From the NCBI GenBank assembly GCA_947683425.1, contig CANTUQ010000004.1, forward strand, positions 10,330,001-10,394,000: a stretch of 64,000 nucleotides of DNA, read 5' to 3'. How positions within the stretch are numbered: the first letter of the stretch is position 1; each line of letters opens with the position of its first letter. The translations under genes and the position numbers were made by a program. Shown here piece after piece: positions 23,440 to 34,220 of the stretch. This DNA is from Excoecaria cochinchinensis. Lineage: Eukaryota > Streptophyta > Magnoliopsida > Malpighiales > Euphorbiaceae. The notes beneath the pieces are model-generated. The model did not search any database. It was not told the DNA's origin and saw only the letters and a list, made by a program, of their open reading frames with translations.

Positions 23440-24136
23440 GTTAGTAAAATTCTTCTAGTTTTTTTTTATTATTATTATTTATTTTATTTTATGGTAAGTA
23501 ATTTAATTTTTATTTTATTTTTGATTACCCTAATTAGGAACCTTGCTAGTTGATTTTAATTGCTGCAGTGCAATTTGAAATGCCATTATTATATTTTTTT
23601 AAAAAAAATAAAAAATAAAATGCTTTAAGTGCATGAATTAACACATAGAGTAAGTAATGTGCTGTTATAAATGTATGAACATATGCTGTTTTGAGAACTA
23701 TTAATGATAGGTGTATTTTTCTTTTTTGAGTTTTTTTTTATATATATATTCAGACATGGCCTTAGGAACATATGCACTTTGGAATCAATACTAAGAATTA
23801 GAAAGTAAAGCAAATATGAGTATGTTGCGTTATTGCCTGGGGCCTGAGGCCTGTCCCTTCTTCTGTTTTCTTATGCAGGAGGTCAGGCACACACTTGCCG
23901 GGGTGCTGACCAAATTTTTAGCAAATGTGAATATGTTGCACTATTGCTTGAGGCCTGAGGCCTGTCTTTTTTGCTTTCTCATGCAGGAGGTTGGGCACAC
24001 TCTTGCCGGGGTGCTGCCCAAATTTTTTGGTTTAGACACATCCCTGTCGGGATGCTGCCTAAATTTTTATTATTATTTCCTAAGTAAAGTCCGTTTGTGT
24101 CTACGATGCTAAACTAACTGTTTACCTTATTTACAG
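23440..24136 (+). other. Putative 697-base intron before the sense extra ORF, with a tandem duplication
   Basis: Donor CAG/GTTAGTAAAA at 23440 and acceptor TTTACCTTATTTACAG at 24136, one base before ATG 24138. Inside, a unit of about 111 bases is duplicated (23810-23920 and 23921-24031), each with GAGGCCTGT, a TTTCT-YATGCAG acceptor-like site and CTTGCCGGGGTGCTG. Length and placement match the 695-base Athila intron. Confidence 0.6.
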
Positions 24137-24137
24137 G

Positions 24138-26169
24138 ATGCCACCGCGACGATATGCTCCAAATGATCAGCCTGAGCCTCAGGCCCCGGATTGGATGAGT
24201 GCTGATGCCAGAGAGAGGTATACAGCGCTGGCTCGGGTGCAGTTCCGGGCTAGTTGTTTCATTTCTAGGCCGTTCCTTGAGGCTCTAGGGATGGCCGACG
24301 AGGTTTATATTCTGATGGCCGGTGCGGGATGGATTGAGCTTCTGACGCCTGCCTTCCAGACTCACCCAGAGATAGTTCGGCAGTTTCTTGCTACGTTACA
24401 GTATGGGGGGTACCAGAGATCCGACACGGAGGAGGGTGTTATCCAGTTTTGGATCGAGGGCCACCATTATAGCATTACCCGTCAGCGATTTACAGAAGCT
24501 ATGGGGCTTCCATTCGGGCAGGATGGTATAGTGCCCCATAGAGCGGTTAGACGCCACCATTGGGCGGTTATTGCCTTGCCGGGAGTGCTGTATGATCATG
24601 ATACGGCGAAGAGCATGGTACTCTCGTCACAGGCCCTTCGCTATGTTCACGGAGTTTTATCCAGCTCCTATTTGGGACGAGCGGGTAACCCGGGGTCTCT
24701 CAACACCGTTGAGATTTGGAGATTATGGGCCATGGTGGCAGGCCAGCGGCTCAACATCAGCCATGAGATTTTGGTTAACCTAGTGAGAGTATCTAGCGAA
24801 GCGGCCCCTGTAGTATATGTTGGGGGGATCATTACTAGACTACTTTTCAGTTTGGGTGTTCGTCCGGATATCCTGGGGCGTACCTTGGATGAGAGCATTT
24901 ATGTGGATGCTTCCGCAGCTATTACGATGGCTATGATATTACCGATACCGAGTCAGGCTGAGGCGTACAGGCTTCATACTATTCATGAGACCAGACGTGC
25001 ATTTGGCTTGCCCTCGCTAGAGACAATAGAGGAGCAGCCTCAGGATCAGCCTCAGATGGAGCAGGAGCCTCCCGAGCAGCCATAGTACCAGGAGGAGTAG
25101 CCTCCCCGACATCTAGAGCACTAGGAGGGTCAGCCTCCGCAGTCGCAGCACGAGGAGGATCATTCGTTTACACCTTCCGACATAGGGATTGAGTTCACCA
25201 TGGATGAGCTATTTGCTACTCCTCTAGGGCAGAGAGTACAGAGTCCTACTCCGCCTCCGCCATCGAGAGTACATCGGACAGTTCCCCGGGCACCTGAGAG
25301 GTTCAGTCCATATGCTAGAGCGGGGGATCCGGGGGCATCTACTTCTACAGCTCCACCTCCAGAGCGAGCACCAGGGTCAGCTCCCCCTCCATTGACACCA
25401 TCGACTCATCTTGCACAGCCAGATTTTTTTGCGATTTTGACTTCTATGTTCGCATCCTTCGAGCACAGATAGGAGGAGAGAGACAGGGCCCTTCTCGGGC
25501 AGCTCGGGGAGTGAGATAGAGTCATATTAGAGCAGCTGGATCAACAGCAAGGTATCATCCAAGAGTAGGGGAGGCTTATTGATCATTTGAGATAGGAGCA
25601 TGAGAGGCTCATGGGTCAGCTGAGGCAGAAGATGAGGGCCTCCAAGGATGGGGCGACCCAGAGAACAGATGGATCTTTGCAGATGTTGGATGAGTCACTT
25701 GAGGCTCTCAGATTTAGGATCTAGGTCCTAGAGGTTGCCATACCGCCCATCGCCCAGTCCATGCGGGAGTTTAGAGAGCAGACAGAGGATAGACTGAGGA
25801 GTATGGGGACCACCTCCATATATCAGACCCTCCGTTTGGGCGACGCTTTCAAAGAATTAGGGGGGGGTTGTTACCAGTACGCTGCAGTTCATGACGGTAT
25901 GTGCAGAGCCCTTTCTCGATGGATATGCTCAGGTCCAGTTCCAGCAGCAGGACTCAGCGGGAGTGCGGCCGTCATTTGTACCGGTGGCCGTACCTCCCAG
26001 ATATCAGCAGGTGGCCAAGGCCTGGGCTACTCAGCAGGCCGGACCATCAGCCCCTCCCAGTTAGCCATTTGCTCCGGAGGCAGGACCCTATGCTTCTTCA
26101 TCACGAGACTAGCCTTTTCATCTATCAGATGATGACAATGATCTAGAGGAGCCTTCAGATTGTTTACCA
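24138..26169 (+). pseudogene. Sense extra ORF of TAT-1 (env position)
   Basis: ATG 24138 follows the acceptor. The first 315 codons are open: MPPRRYAPNDQPEPQAPDW, a folded-looking domain (ASCFISRPFLEALGMADE, FWIEGHHYSITRQRFTEAMG, NTVEIWRLWAMVAGQRLNIS), then a Gln/Pro/Glu-rich tail. After TAG 25083 and other stops the same frame gives Pro-rich sequence with ASTSTAPPPER and a Glu/Arg/Gln-rich, coiled-coil-like stretch (25470-25830). A G-run near 25860 shifts the frame, and the third frame then reads Gln/Pro-rich and ends LSDDDNDLEEPSDCLP near 26165. General layout resembles the Athila env-position protein. Plant retrotransposon extra ORF of unknown function. Confidence 0.7.
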
Positions 26170-26750
26170 TGATAGACTGTTCAGGGAGTTCCTCCAGTTT
26201 TGTATTTATTCTTTTTGTCGTAATCACATCTATATATTGTACAAAATTTAGCCTCTTAGTGGAAAAAAATTTATAGTTAACCCGTTAAATTTGCATGTTA
26301 TTTCTTCACGATTTAACTTTCTAAAAAAGAGAGAGAGAAAAGAAGGAAAAAGACAATTGATCATATAATAATCAAGATGATAAATAATAAAGGGCAAACA
26401 TAAAAATGTTCATAAATCTACCAATCAAGGTAGTTTGCGCGAGAATTAACAAGAGTCTCTTACAATACAGGAACATGGTTTTACACCAATCCGAAAATGA
26501 CTAGCAGTCAAAAGGAAGGATAAACAGATCAAACATTATATCCTTCAAGATCACATTCAATATTAGATGAGAATCAACAAATCAGAATAGTACCTTGCCG
26601 ATTGAATGGAGGTTAGCAAGGAAAGTTCGCAAACTTAAACGGGATTAGCAATATAAATCACATACCACGCAGGCTGAGATGAGGCTAGCAGGACAGATTA
26701 GTCACCGCGTATGCCGAGACGAGGACAGCGGGGCACACTCGATAGAATGG
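26170..26750. other. AT-rich noncoding stretch, TAT-1
   Basis: No gene seen. Short repeated phrases with AGGCTGAGATGAGG / GCCGAGACGAGG near 26670-26720 lead into the tandem array. Confidence 0.5.
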
Positions 26751-27340
26751 ATCCGCACTTTGTAAGTCTGGAGCAGACTCGGTGCAGCTCAGGAGAGCAA
26801 TCCTCGCATTTTGTAAGTTTGGAGCAGACTCGGCACATCACCATCCGCACTTTGTAAGTCTAGAGTAGACTCGGTGCAGCTCAGGAGAGCATTCCTCGTG
26901 TTTTGTAAGTTTGGAGCAGACTCGACGCATCACCATCCGCACTTTGTAAGTCTGGAGCAGACTCGGTGCAGCTCAGGAGAGCAATCCTCGCATTTTGTAA
27001 GTCTGGAGCAGACTCGGCACATCACCATCCGTACTTTGTAAGTCCGGAGCAGACTCGGTGCAGCTTAGGACAGCAATCCTCGCGTTTTGTAAGTTTGGAG
27101 TAGACTCGACGCATCACCATCCGCACTTTGTAAGTCTAGAGCAGACTCGGTGCAGCTCAGGAGAGCAATCCTCGCGTTCTGCAGCTCAGGAGAGCAATCC
27201 TCACATTTTGTAAGTCTAAAGCAGACTCGGCACATCACCATCCGCACTTTGTAAGTCTAGAACAGACTCGGTGCAGCTCAGCAGAACAATCCTCGCGTTT
27301 TGTAAGTCTGAAGCAGACTCGATGCATCTCTACTTCCCCA
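26751..27340 (+). repeat. 92-base tandem repeat array (about six units)
   Basis: Units begin ATCCGCACTTTGTAAG at 26751, 26843, 26935, 27026, 27118 and 27239; the last interval is 120 bases because of a partial duplication near 27170. Each unit contains two copies of GTAAGTCTGGAGCAGACTCG, in which AGTCT and AGACT pair around GGAGC. It lies just before the 3' LTR. Such arrays are common in the 3' untranslated part of Tat elements. Confidence 0.9.
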
Positions 27341-27444
27341 GCAAAAGGTGAAGACCGCCTCAGGTATGCGTCTCTTTCCTTTCTTCTCTGAATTTTGGCT
27401 CATCTAGATGATAGTGTACTAGTTTCCCAAAAATTGGGGGCAAC
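27341..27444 (+). other. End of internal region with polypurine tract, TAT-1
   Basis: AAAAATTGGGGGCAAC ends at the LTR start. The G-run is the likely plus-strand primer. Confidence 0.7.
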
Positions 27445-27660
27445 TGTAGACACCGGGTCTTGAGGCAGTCCAGGTCAGAGTTACCCGATGAAGAGATTCA
27501 AGTTGGTTTCCGGATAAATGGATGGAATTCGGAGGTTTTCGTCTTTCGGTTTCACAAGGATTAAAATCTTTTTCTCTATAGCGTGAGGTTTTGAAAGAGT
27601 TTGGGAAATTTTAGTAGAAATTGGAAGTTTGGATCCACAGATGAGATGACCGTCTGAATA

Positions 27661-27925
27661 GGGGCGCCCGTCCCGTCTGTAGCTAGGGATAGACACGTGT
27701 CTGAGTATGGACGCCCATCCCTAGTCCTACGCTACGGCCCGTCTGTAGCTAGGGACGGACACGTGTTTGAGTAGGGATGCCCGTCCCTAGTCCCGCGCTA
27801 CGGCCCGCCTGTAGCTAGGGACGGGATGTATCTGAGTAGGGACTCCCGTCCCTAGTCCCGCATTTTGGTCCGTCTGTATCCATATTTTCACGCGTGCCCT
27901 TAGTAGGGATGCCCGTCGGTAGTGG
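27661..27925 (+). repeat. 65-base inverted-repeat units in the TAT-1 3' LTR
   Basis: Units at 27711, 27776, 27842 and a shortened 27909, preceded by a partial unit at 27662. Each pairs CCCGTCCCTAG with CTAGGGACGGG around a CGCGCTACGGCCC centre. This is the Tat counterpart of the palindrome arrays in the other LTRs. Confidence 0.88.
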
Positions 27926-28073
27926 ATCTGATCAGATATCGCCGGATTTGATAAAATTTAATCTAAAATCTTTAAAATGGGGATAGGATTTGGGTTAAAA
28001 TTGAATTTTAAAACTCCTTTTCAAATTCAAACTTTAAACTGATGCTTATCTTATTTTATCTCCTATAAAACTC

Positions 28074-28081
28074 TATAAATA
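28074..28081 (+). promoter_or_regulatory. TATA box, TAT-1 3' LTR
   Basis: TATAAATA in the context CTCTATAAATAGTGG, same as in the 5' LTR. Confidence 0.65.
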
Positions 28082-29524
28082 GTGGATTAAATTCCATTTT
28101 TAGGGGTTAGGAAATTTGACAAGGTTTTGGAGAAAAGTGAGCAAAATTTTGAGAGATTGGATTTTTTAGAAAAGATTTTTGTGGGCAATTTTCCAAAGAT
28201 ATATAAAATCTCTGTTTATCTTCAGAATTTGGTTTTTTTTTAAAAAAAAAAACTCTTTCAATTAATTAATCTACTCAAATTCTTCTTACAAATTAAGCCA
28301 ATTTGAGGTAGCGAAATTCATTCGTTTCCATCAATTTAGCTAATTCGAACAATCGATCGCTATTAAATTTTCAAGAAGGGAAAATACAATTTCTCTTGCT
28401 TTGATCTATTTTATCTGATCCTTGTGGAGCGTGCAGGGACCGAAATCATTCGACATTCACCCAAAAAGGTAAAATCCGAGGGCAAACATTCTGGATTGAT
28501 ATTTGTGTAACCTAACTTGACTCATATTAATTTTTTTAAATAATATGTTTACAAAGAATTGGAATCATGAAAAGCTTTTTAATTTATTTTCTACCCTTTT
28601 TATCTTTTAACCCATTCTTTTTAAAGTTTCTTGTTAAGTTTATTTTTCTTTATTTTATTCATGATTTTGACACTGACATGTGTATTTCTATGAGTTATTT
28701 TTTGACCATGTTAGAATTGGATTGGTTAATGAGGGTGATCGCGTTTACCCCTTCCCTTTTATTCATGTTATTATTAAGATTATTTTAATGTCATTAAAGT
28801 GAAAAGGGCCAAATATTTTATAGCAATTAATTCGAGGTTTTCTCGAAAGCTGTGGACTAATGTCCTATTTTTAACCAACAAAATTTACACTTCTTAAAAA
28901 TCAGTTTGTAATAAATATACATGGCAGGACCAATGTCCTCTTTCCAATGAATATCCCATTTTCTGTATGATTTATATATTGTTTTTTATAATGGGGGTTG
29001 TATTCCACCCCTAGTTTTATTGTAATTTGATTTGTGGAAGTTCATATTAATTGTGCTTAATTTATTGCTCTTGATGTGATTGATTGCGCCTTAATTAAAT
29101 GCATCGTGTGGAAAGTTGATGAAACAATAAATTCAAAACTGAATTATAATATTAATCAAGGTACAAATAAATGAGAAGTCCCAAAGTCACTCTGGTCTTT
29201 GGGGCTCAATGAGGTGAGAGGTCTAGGACTTCCATGACACCTCTTAAGTCTCACCAAAAGACTTAAATTTACAATCCTAGGCTCCAAGGGGTAGAGGATG
29301 AGGCCTCTAAGATCTCTCTGGCCAGCTCAAGATGGATATGTATGTGCCGTCTTAGGCTCGTTGAGGCTAGACGACCCTTCCCAATGTTCTATTGGGTGGC
29401 GACTCCAAGAAACCTCATTGTTACCCAAAATAGACACACTTGTAAATACCTTAGAAGCTTTATGAACCTCTCCTGATCGCCCTAAAGCGGGCCCTCGGGA
29501 GGACACAAGGTTCAGTGCGCGTCA

Positions 29525-29960
29525 TACATATATATATGTCAATTTGCATGTGTTTGCCTCGGCAACCACTGTGAGTGGCTGTCCATTATTTGTTTAGCCC
29601 GACTAAGTGTCATCGCTTAGCATGGTTGTTGTTCGTGCAGGTTAGGAGATTAGTGTAGCACAGCGGTCCGCTGAGTTTTGGCCAACAAGTCGGTAGAGTT
29701 CTAGAAAGCGTTATTTGGATTTCGGAATGTAATTAAGTTTTTATATATGAGTTTTTATAATAAGTTGTAATATCTTATAGTGCAACCAATTGGTATGTAG
29801 ATGTTATAGACCCAGGATGTGCATGTCTCAAGGTTTGTTTTGAAAAATTTTATTGTTCTGATTTTTGTATTACTATGTGTGTCTTTGTCTAGTAGCACCC
29901 TTCGCTCACCGTAGTTTTTTGTCCTTCGATACGCTATGGGTGGGAGTTTAGGGGGTTACA
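29525..29960 (+). repeat. 3' part of a chromovirus-type LTR (LTR-G), cut by TAT-1
   Basis: Ends AGGGGGTTACA and carries the shared LTR module: CCACTGTGAGTGG stem, CTAAGTG-TCAT-CGCTTAG (29603-29620) and TTGTTCGTGCAG/GT with AG at 29639-29640, then TTTTGGCCAACAAG. Its upstream part must lie beyond TAT-1, outside the window. The body abuts gag directly with no primer site, so it may be a solo LTR inserted in gag. Confidence 0.7.
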
Positions 29961-30917
29961 GGACCAATCAGATGTGGCCGAGTTCTGGATTGAGAGAGTG
30001 GATCGGACTTTACAATAGATTAACTGTCCCAAAAATCAGAGGGCATCTTGTGTAGTGTCGCTTCTTCAAGGGTCAGCGTATGATTGGTGGAAGCTAGTGC
30101 TTCGCAACCCTCAACGACCAGCTGAGTTGGTCTAGGAATTCTTTAAGCAAGAGTTTGAACAGAAGTGTGTGATGAAAGCATACCATGAAGCTAAGTGGAA
30201 AGAGTTAATCAGTTTGAAACAGCGAGGTAAGTCAGTGAGTGAGTACGAGAAGGAGTTCAGCCGGTTGAGCAAGTATGTGCCCGAGTTGCTTTTGAAGGAA
30301 GAGTATAAGTGCCGACACTTCGACGATGGATTAAGGGAAGTGATCCGAGCACCATTGTCGGTCATGGCGGTCATGCAATCGGTCAACTACTATTAGTTAG
30401 TGGTGGGAGCGATAAAGTTAGAGGAATCCGAGTTGATCAAGTAGAGGTTTGAGCAAAAGAGGAAGGCACTAGATAGCGGACTTGGGAGTGGTAAGAAAAT
30501 AAGAGGTGTTCCGAGTGGCGAAGGAACAAAGGGTTCGATTTCAGTGCATTCAGAAGTTAGGAGCGTATCGCCACCCTCAAGTAAGGGGAGTGTGATTCCG
30601 AAGTGCGAGTATTGTTAGAAGTGCCATTAGGGCGAGTGCCGGAGGATCTCTGAAGCGTGCTTCAAATGTGGAAACAAAGAGCATATGGTAGCCAGTTGTC
30701 CGGAGCGAAAAGAGCTTTAAGATCAGCTGGAGAGTAGAGTGAGCGGACATAGATCGAGAAGGAAACGAAGTGGTAGAGGTAGTGGACGACCTTCTCAGGT
30801 GCCATCGAAAACCGTACAAAAGCAGCTAACTAAAGAAGTGTATGTGCAACCGCGAGTGTATGCAATGATCGGAGAAGATGCAATGGAACCCGCAGGTCCT
30901 TCCGGTAAGTACTGAAC
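29961..30917 (+). pseudogene. gag: Chromovirus-type gag with zinc knuckles (GAG-1)
   Basis: One frame reads through a gag capsid domain: EFWIERVDRTL, SLLQGSAYDWWKLVLRN, then LISLKQRGKSVSEYEKEF and CRHFDDGLREVIR. Two zinc-knuckle remnants follow, CEYC (broken by TAG in a CxxC...C layout) and CFKCGNKEHMVASC, the latter complete CCHC. The tail is Arg/Ser/Gly-rich and ends VYAMIGEDAMEPAGPSG. In-frame stops occur at about 30016, 30133, 30394, 30442, 30616, 30628 and 30718. The N-terminus is missing because LTR-G lies at its left edge. Right after it stands GTAAGTACTG (30905), a consensus donor. Confidence 0.85.
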
Positions 30918-31008
30918 TGTTAAGTTTTGTTTATTTTCTATTTTTGGGTTGTTGGATTTGTGAGTAGTGGGAAAATTTTGAGGATGGAATTTCTTAAGGG
31001 GGAGTGAT
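30918..31008 (+). other. Short tail and polypurine tract, GAG-1
   Basis: AATTTTGAGGATGGAATTTC (30974-30993) is a decayed version of the palindrome seen at 930-947, followed by AAGGGGGAGTGA, the polypurine tract. Confidence 0.7.
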
Positions 31009-31625
31009 TATAACGACCCAAAATGGGCCTAGTCGGAATTCGCATGCTAAGTCAAAAAATTAAGGGTATTTCAGTAAATTGTGCATGTGGGAATTTGAGT
31101 AATTAAGGACCTAATTGAAGAATTTATTAAAGTTTTAAAGTGAGGAGTTTATTTAGTGGATTATGTGTATGGTACAAAGGATTTAAATGTGTTAAGTGAA
31201 GAAGTTATCTAGTGAGTAGTGTGTTTGGTGCTAAGGATGGAAAGAAAGTCAAAAGATGGATCTTGGGTCCAATAGGAGCATGCCATGTGTCTTGGTAGGT
31301 TAACATTTAATGAAAAAGGAAGAGATAGGGAGGGGAGGGCAGAAAAAGGGGAAGCTTCTCGTGGAAGCTGTCTCTTTCTCCTCTTTCTTCACTCTTTCCC
31401 GTTCTCTCCACTCTTCCTTCTTCATTTTCTGCTCTCAACCCCTCCCTTGTGTTCTTCTTTGAGGTTTGAGTTTGGATTTCTGAAGTTTTGAGCTAGATTT
31501 TTGAAGAGGTAAGTGCTTGGGTTTGATTTGGGTCTCTTCTTCATCTTCTTCTTCTTTTTTTTCTGGTTTTGAAAGAGTGAATGAATTGTTTAATTTAAGT
31601 GTGTATTTGGCTGGGTTTTGTGCAT

Positions 31626-31676
31626 GAATCGGAGGAGAGAAGGAAGAGCAAAGGAAAAGAGAAAATGGGATTTTGA
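31626..31676 (+). other. Micro-ORF in the GAG-1 LTR
   Basis: Reads ESEERRKSKGKEKMGF and stops at 31674-31676, followed by TTTTGAGGTTTGGGAC. The KSKGKEK core matches the DKGKEK core in LTR-B and LTR-C. Donor GTAAGT is 117 bases upstream; the acceptor is not clear. Confidence 0.5.
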
Positions 31677-32094
31677 AGTGGACGGATTAAAGCTTCATTT
31701 TGAGGTTTGGGACTGTTTTGCCCTCTTCTCTTTTTGGATCATCTATGTGTTGTGCTTTAATTTTCTAGTGATCTTGAGTGTTAAATCATGTGTAAATGCA
31801 TGTATATGATTGAGTTGGATTGTTGGTTTGGCATGATTCAAGTTGTAGTGATGTGCATGTAAATTTTTGTTAGTGATATAGTAGGAGTTAGTGTAAATTC
31901 TGGGTTGTTTGCTCTTGCGATTTAATTGTGATTTCTTGTTTAAATTAGTGAATTGAGTGTATATTGATGATAAGCATGTCTTGGTATGCTTTTGGGTATT
32001 GAGGTAAGTGTTAGTACATGATTGCGTGGATTTGAAGTTGGTTGTGTGGTAGGAAGTGCAGTGAAGTGCAAATTTCTGGGTAATTCTCCTCTCT

Positions 32095-32385
32095 GTCGCG
32101 AGCTTGACATAGTGTGGAATGGCCTTCATGCTGCTGAGGAGCCCTCTATCGCGAATGCGACGTAAGTCGTGAGAGTGACAGAGTGCTCAGTAGGCCGAAC
32201 TTCGGCGAGCCCGAGCGCGCCTACGAGGGCGATTGCGAAGGGGAAGTGCCCGGTCTATGCCGTAAGTGCAACGTTTATCGCGAGCGCGATAGAGCTCGAT
32301 AAGGTGAGTGTCTGCCGAGCCGTGCTTGATTGCTAGCGCGAGCACGCGACGGGGTACCCTGCTCTCTGTCACGATCACTATAGAG
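32095..32385 (+). repeat. CGCGA palindrome array, GAG-1 LTR
   Basis: Pairs such as TATCGCGAGCGCGATAG (about 32278-32294) and CTATCGCGAATGCGAC recur among less regular CG-containing copies. CG-rich island in AT-rich sequence. Confidence 0.7.
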
Positions 32386-32987
32386 ACCCTTCCTGCCTGC
32401 CCTATTTTTCTGAATCGTTTCCTTTTGTCCCACTTTGCTTGGTTTTTCACTATAGTATGGTTCATGTTTTGCTAGTGCCTTGCTAAAATTATTGTCCTAG
32501 TGCTGCATTAGTGAACAATGATAATGATAGTGCTTTCATTCGTGTAATTGGATAATTTAAAGTATTGAAATTGTGAATGAGTAGCTGAGCCTGAAGTGTC
32601 ATAGTAGTTGATAGATAAGCATGCTTATAAAGGGATAGTGAGTGCAGTTGTCAGTGTTGACCCCACTTCGGGTCTATTGATTTCGGTTGACCTCCATTAT
32701 GGTCTTAGTGAAAATGTTTTGAGGCTTTGGTCTACAGTGTAGTGTTCTTATATCCACCACCACTGAAATTCTGGCTATGGTTTGAAGTGTTTGGCATTTT
32801 TGCTTAGTGAAGTGTTATGATTATTGAGTGATTCCAGTTAGTGTATTTTCTTTATACATGCTGTTTTTAAGTTCTGCTTCCTTATAGTGATTATGACCTA
32901 TTTATCTTTGTTTTTCACTGCTTAGAGATTTGAATATTTAGTTGCATGATATTATTGTATAGTGTTCTATTATCTTTGTTCCTCCCC

Positions 32988-33029
32988 ACTAAGCATTATC
33001 GCTTAGCACGGGTTTTCTTCCCGTGTAGG
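32988..33029 (+). other. Conserved hairpin ending in TAG/GT, GAG-1 LTR
   Basis: CTAAGC-ATTATC-GCTTAG (32989-33006), then CACGGG/CCCGTG around TTTTCTT and TAGGT with AG at 33027-33028. Confidence 0.65.
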
Positions 33030-33355
33030 TGGCAGGTTTTGGTTCGTATCGAGTCGCGCATTTGCAGGGTTGGCCACTAGGAGTAGAGTTTTGTTTTATT
33101 TTGTACTGCTCCTGTACTTCTTCTTTTATATCATTTTGATTATGTAATTAAGTGATTTAATTTAGATATAGTGATTTAATTTAGATATAGTGATATATGT
33201 ATTTGATGGCGTATATAATATATTTCTGATTATATGTTAAGTTTATGAGATTTATTATTGTTAGTGTATGCTTTTGTTGAGATGTATGCATGTGTGTGAG
33301 TGAGTGTAGTGGTAGCGCATTGGTATCCTTCAAATGGGGGCACTGGGGTGTTACA

Positions 33356-33475
33356 CAAAAAACCTCCTTATTGCCCAAAATAGACGCCCTTGTAATCTCT
33401 TACAAGTTTTCATGAACCTCTCTCGAACGCCCTAAAAGCGGGTCGTTCGGGGTGCCTCGGGGTTCGACGCACATC
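33356..33475 (+). repeat. Tail of a second Tat-type LTR (TAT-2)
   Basis: Matches the last 120 bases of the TAT-1 LTRs: AAACCTCCTTATTGCCCAAA, CCCTAAAAGCGGG, GGTTCGACGCACATCA. The rest of that LTR would lie left of GAG-1, outside the window. Confidence 0.75.
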
Positions 33476-34220
33476 ACAGGTATAAATCTCATTATAATTG
33501 GACTTGAAATTAAGGAGTTATGAGAAAAGCCATCAAATATCATGTTTTTTCGTGCTTGTGACCAAGGTCACGCTCGCGACAGTAGCATCATTAAATGTCC
33601 CACAAAATTAGAATATCATCACTACTTTTCATCTCAAACTTGCATCGCCTAAACCAAAATCTAAAACTCATTTGTGTACAAAATGTCCTTCTTAACAATT
33701 ATTCCCTAGGATGTTAAGTTTCCAATGGAGCAAAGTGCAGGTCATTTTCACATCTAAAATGTTAGATATTATCTAAAGAACCTATACTATTCTATTGAAC
33801 CCGCCAAAATAGAGACACCTCTATTTTGGCAACTTTTAAGGGTCTTAGAGCCAGAATTGGCTCATGAATAATTCTATGTCATTTATAGGTATGTGTCTAA
33901 GATTTCTAACAGCACTAGTTCATTCAATTTCGAATTTCCTAACTTGACTTATGACAAAAACAATCAACAAAGGTCCAACTAAATTTAAGCAGAGTTTCCC
34001 TTAGAAACTCAACATGCCCAAATTATAAAATCTACCAAAAATATCACACAACTTAACACAAATATTCCATGCATACTTCAAAACAAGAAGTTAAACATTA
34101 AAAATTCATTAATACACATATTTCCTAAACCTCAATTTCCTTAGCTCCAATGTGCTCACTTGGCACCTTGATCAACAACCCTCTTCTTTCCCTTTCCTTT
34201 TTCTCATAGCCACCATCATA
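33476..34220 (-). repeat. Minus-strand LTR fragment of family B type
   Basis: Read on the minus strand it matches LTR-B around 41700-41960, including CCAAAATAGAGGTGTCTCTA and TTTAACATCCTAGG-like blocks. It holds one palindromic stretch (GTGACCAAGGTCACGCTCGCGA, 33556-33577) and a decayed micro-exon at 34205-34135 (EKKERERRG, then GAGGTTTAGGAAAT). Both ends are cut: TAT-2 tail on the left, CHR-2 LTR on the right. Confidence 0.65.

Larger units (their letters stand above)
12144..29524 (+). mobile_element. Tat-lineage retrotransposon (TAT-1), 5' LTR truncated by Athila
   Basis: Long Ty3/gypsy element in order: 5' LTR remainder, PBS, gag, protease with G-patch, RT, RNase H, second (archaeal-type) RNase H, integrase, antisense extra ORF, sense extra ORF, 92-base tandem repeats, polypurine tract, 3' LTR. 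The dual RNase H and the extra ORFs downstream of pol are marks of the Tat group. The first part of its 5' LTR lies beyond the Athila insertion, outside the window. It inserted into a chromovirus LTR (29525-29960). Confidence 0.9.
27445..29524 (+). repeat. 3' LTR of TAT-1
   Basis: Starts TGTAGACACCGGGTC and ends GTGCGCGTCA, 2080 bases, collinear with 12144-13944 after its first 220 bases. Contains the inverted-repeat units (27661-27925), the TATA box (28074) and the same AT-rich body as the 5' copy. Confidence 0.9.
29961..33355 (+). mobile_element. Pol-less gag element (GAG-1)
   Basis: A degenerate gag (29961-30917) is followed after 91 bases by a polypurine tract and a complete LTR, with no protease, RT or integrase between. 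The layout resembles terminal-repeat elements that carry only gag. Its left part lies beyond the LTR-G/TAT-1 insertions. It sits in a Tat-type LTR whose tail follows at 33356. Confidence 0.65.
31009..33355 (+). repeat. 3' LTR of GAG-1 (LTR family C)
   Basis: Starts TATAACGACCC (a changed TGTAACACCCC) and ends GGGGTGTTACA. Related to LTR-C (59310) and LTR-C' (62938) in the opening AAAATGGGCCTAGT and in the 3' tail. Contains a GTAAGT donor at 31509, a micro-ORF (31626), an array (32095-32385), the palindrome ATAAGCATGCTTAT (32615-32628), stems GACCC/GGGTC near 32665, the CTAAGC hairpin (32989) and GGCCACTAGGAGT near 33072. Confidence 0.87.

Noticed and set aside
23816..24112. 98-residue frame before the Tat sense ORF
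   Set aside because: It runs across a tandem duplication inside the putative intron and shows no domain.
26751..27340. CRISPR-like appearance of regular direct repeats (also 6216-6614 and 10577-10969)
   Set aside because: Between-repeat segments are similar to one another, the repeats lie inside plant retrotransposons and no cas genes exist; they are tandem or palindromic repeats.
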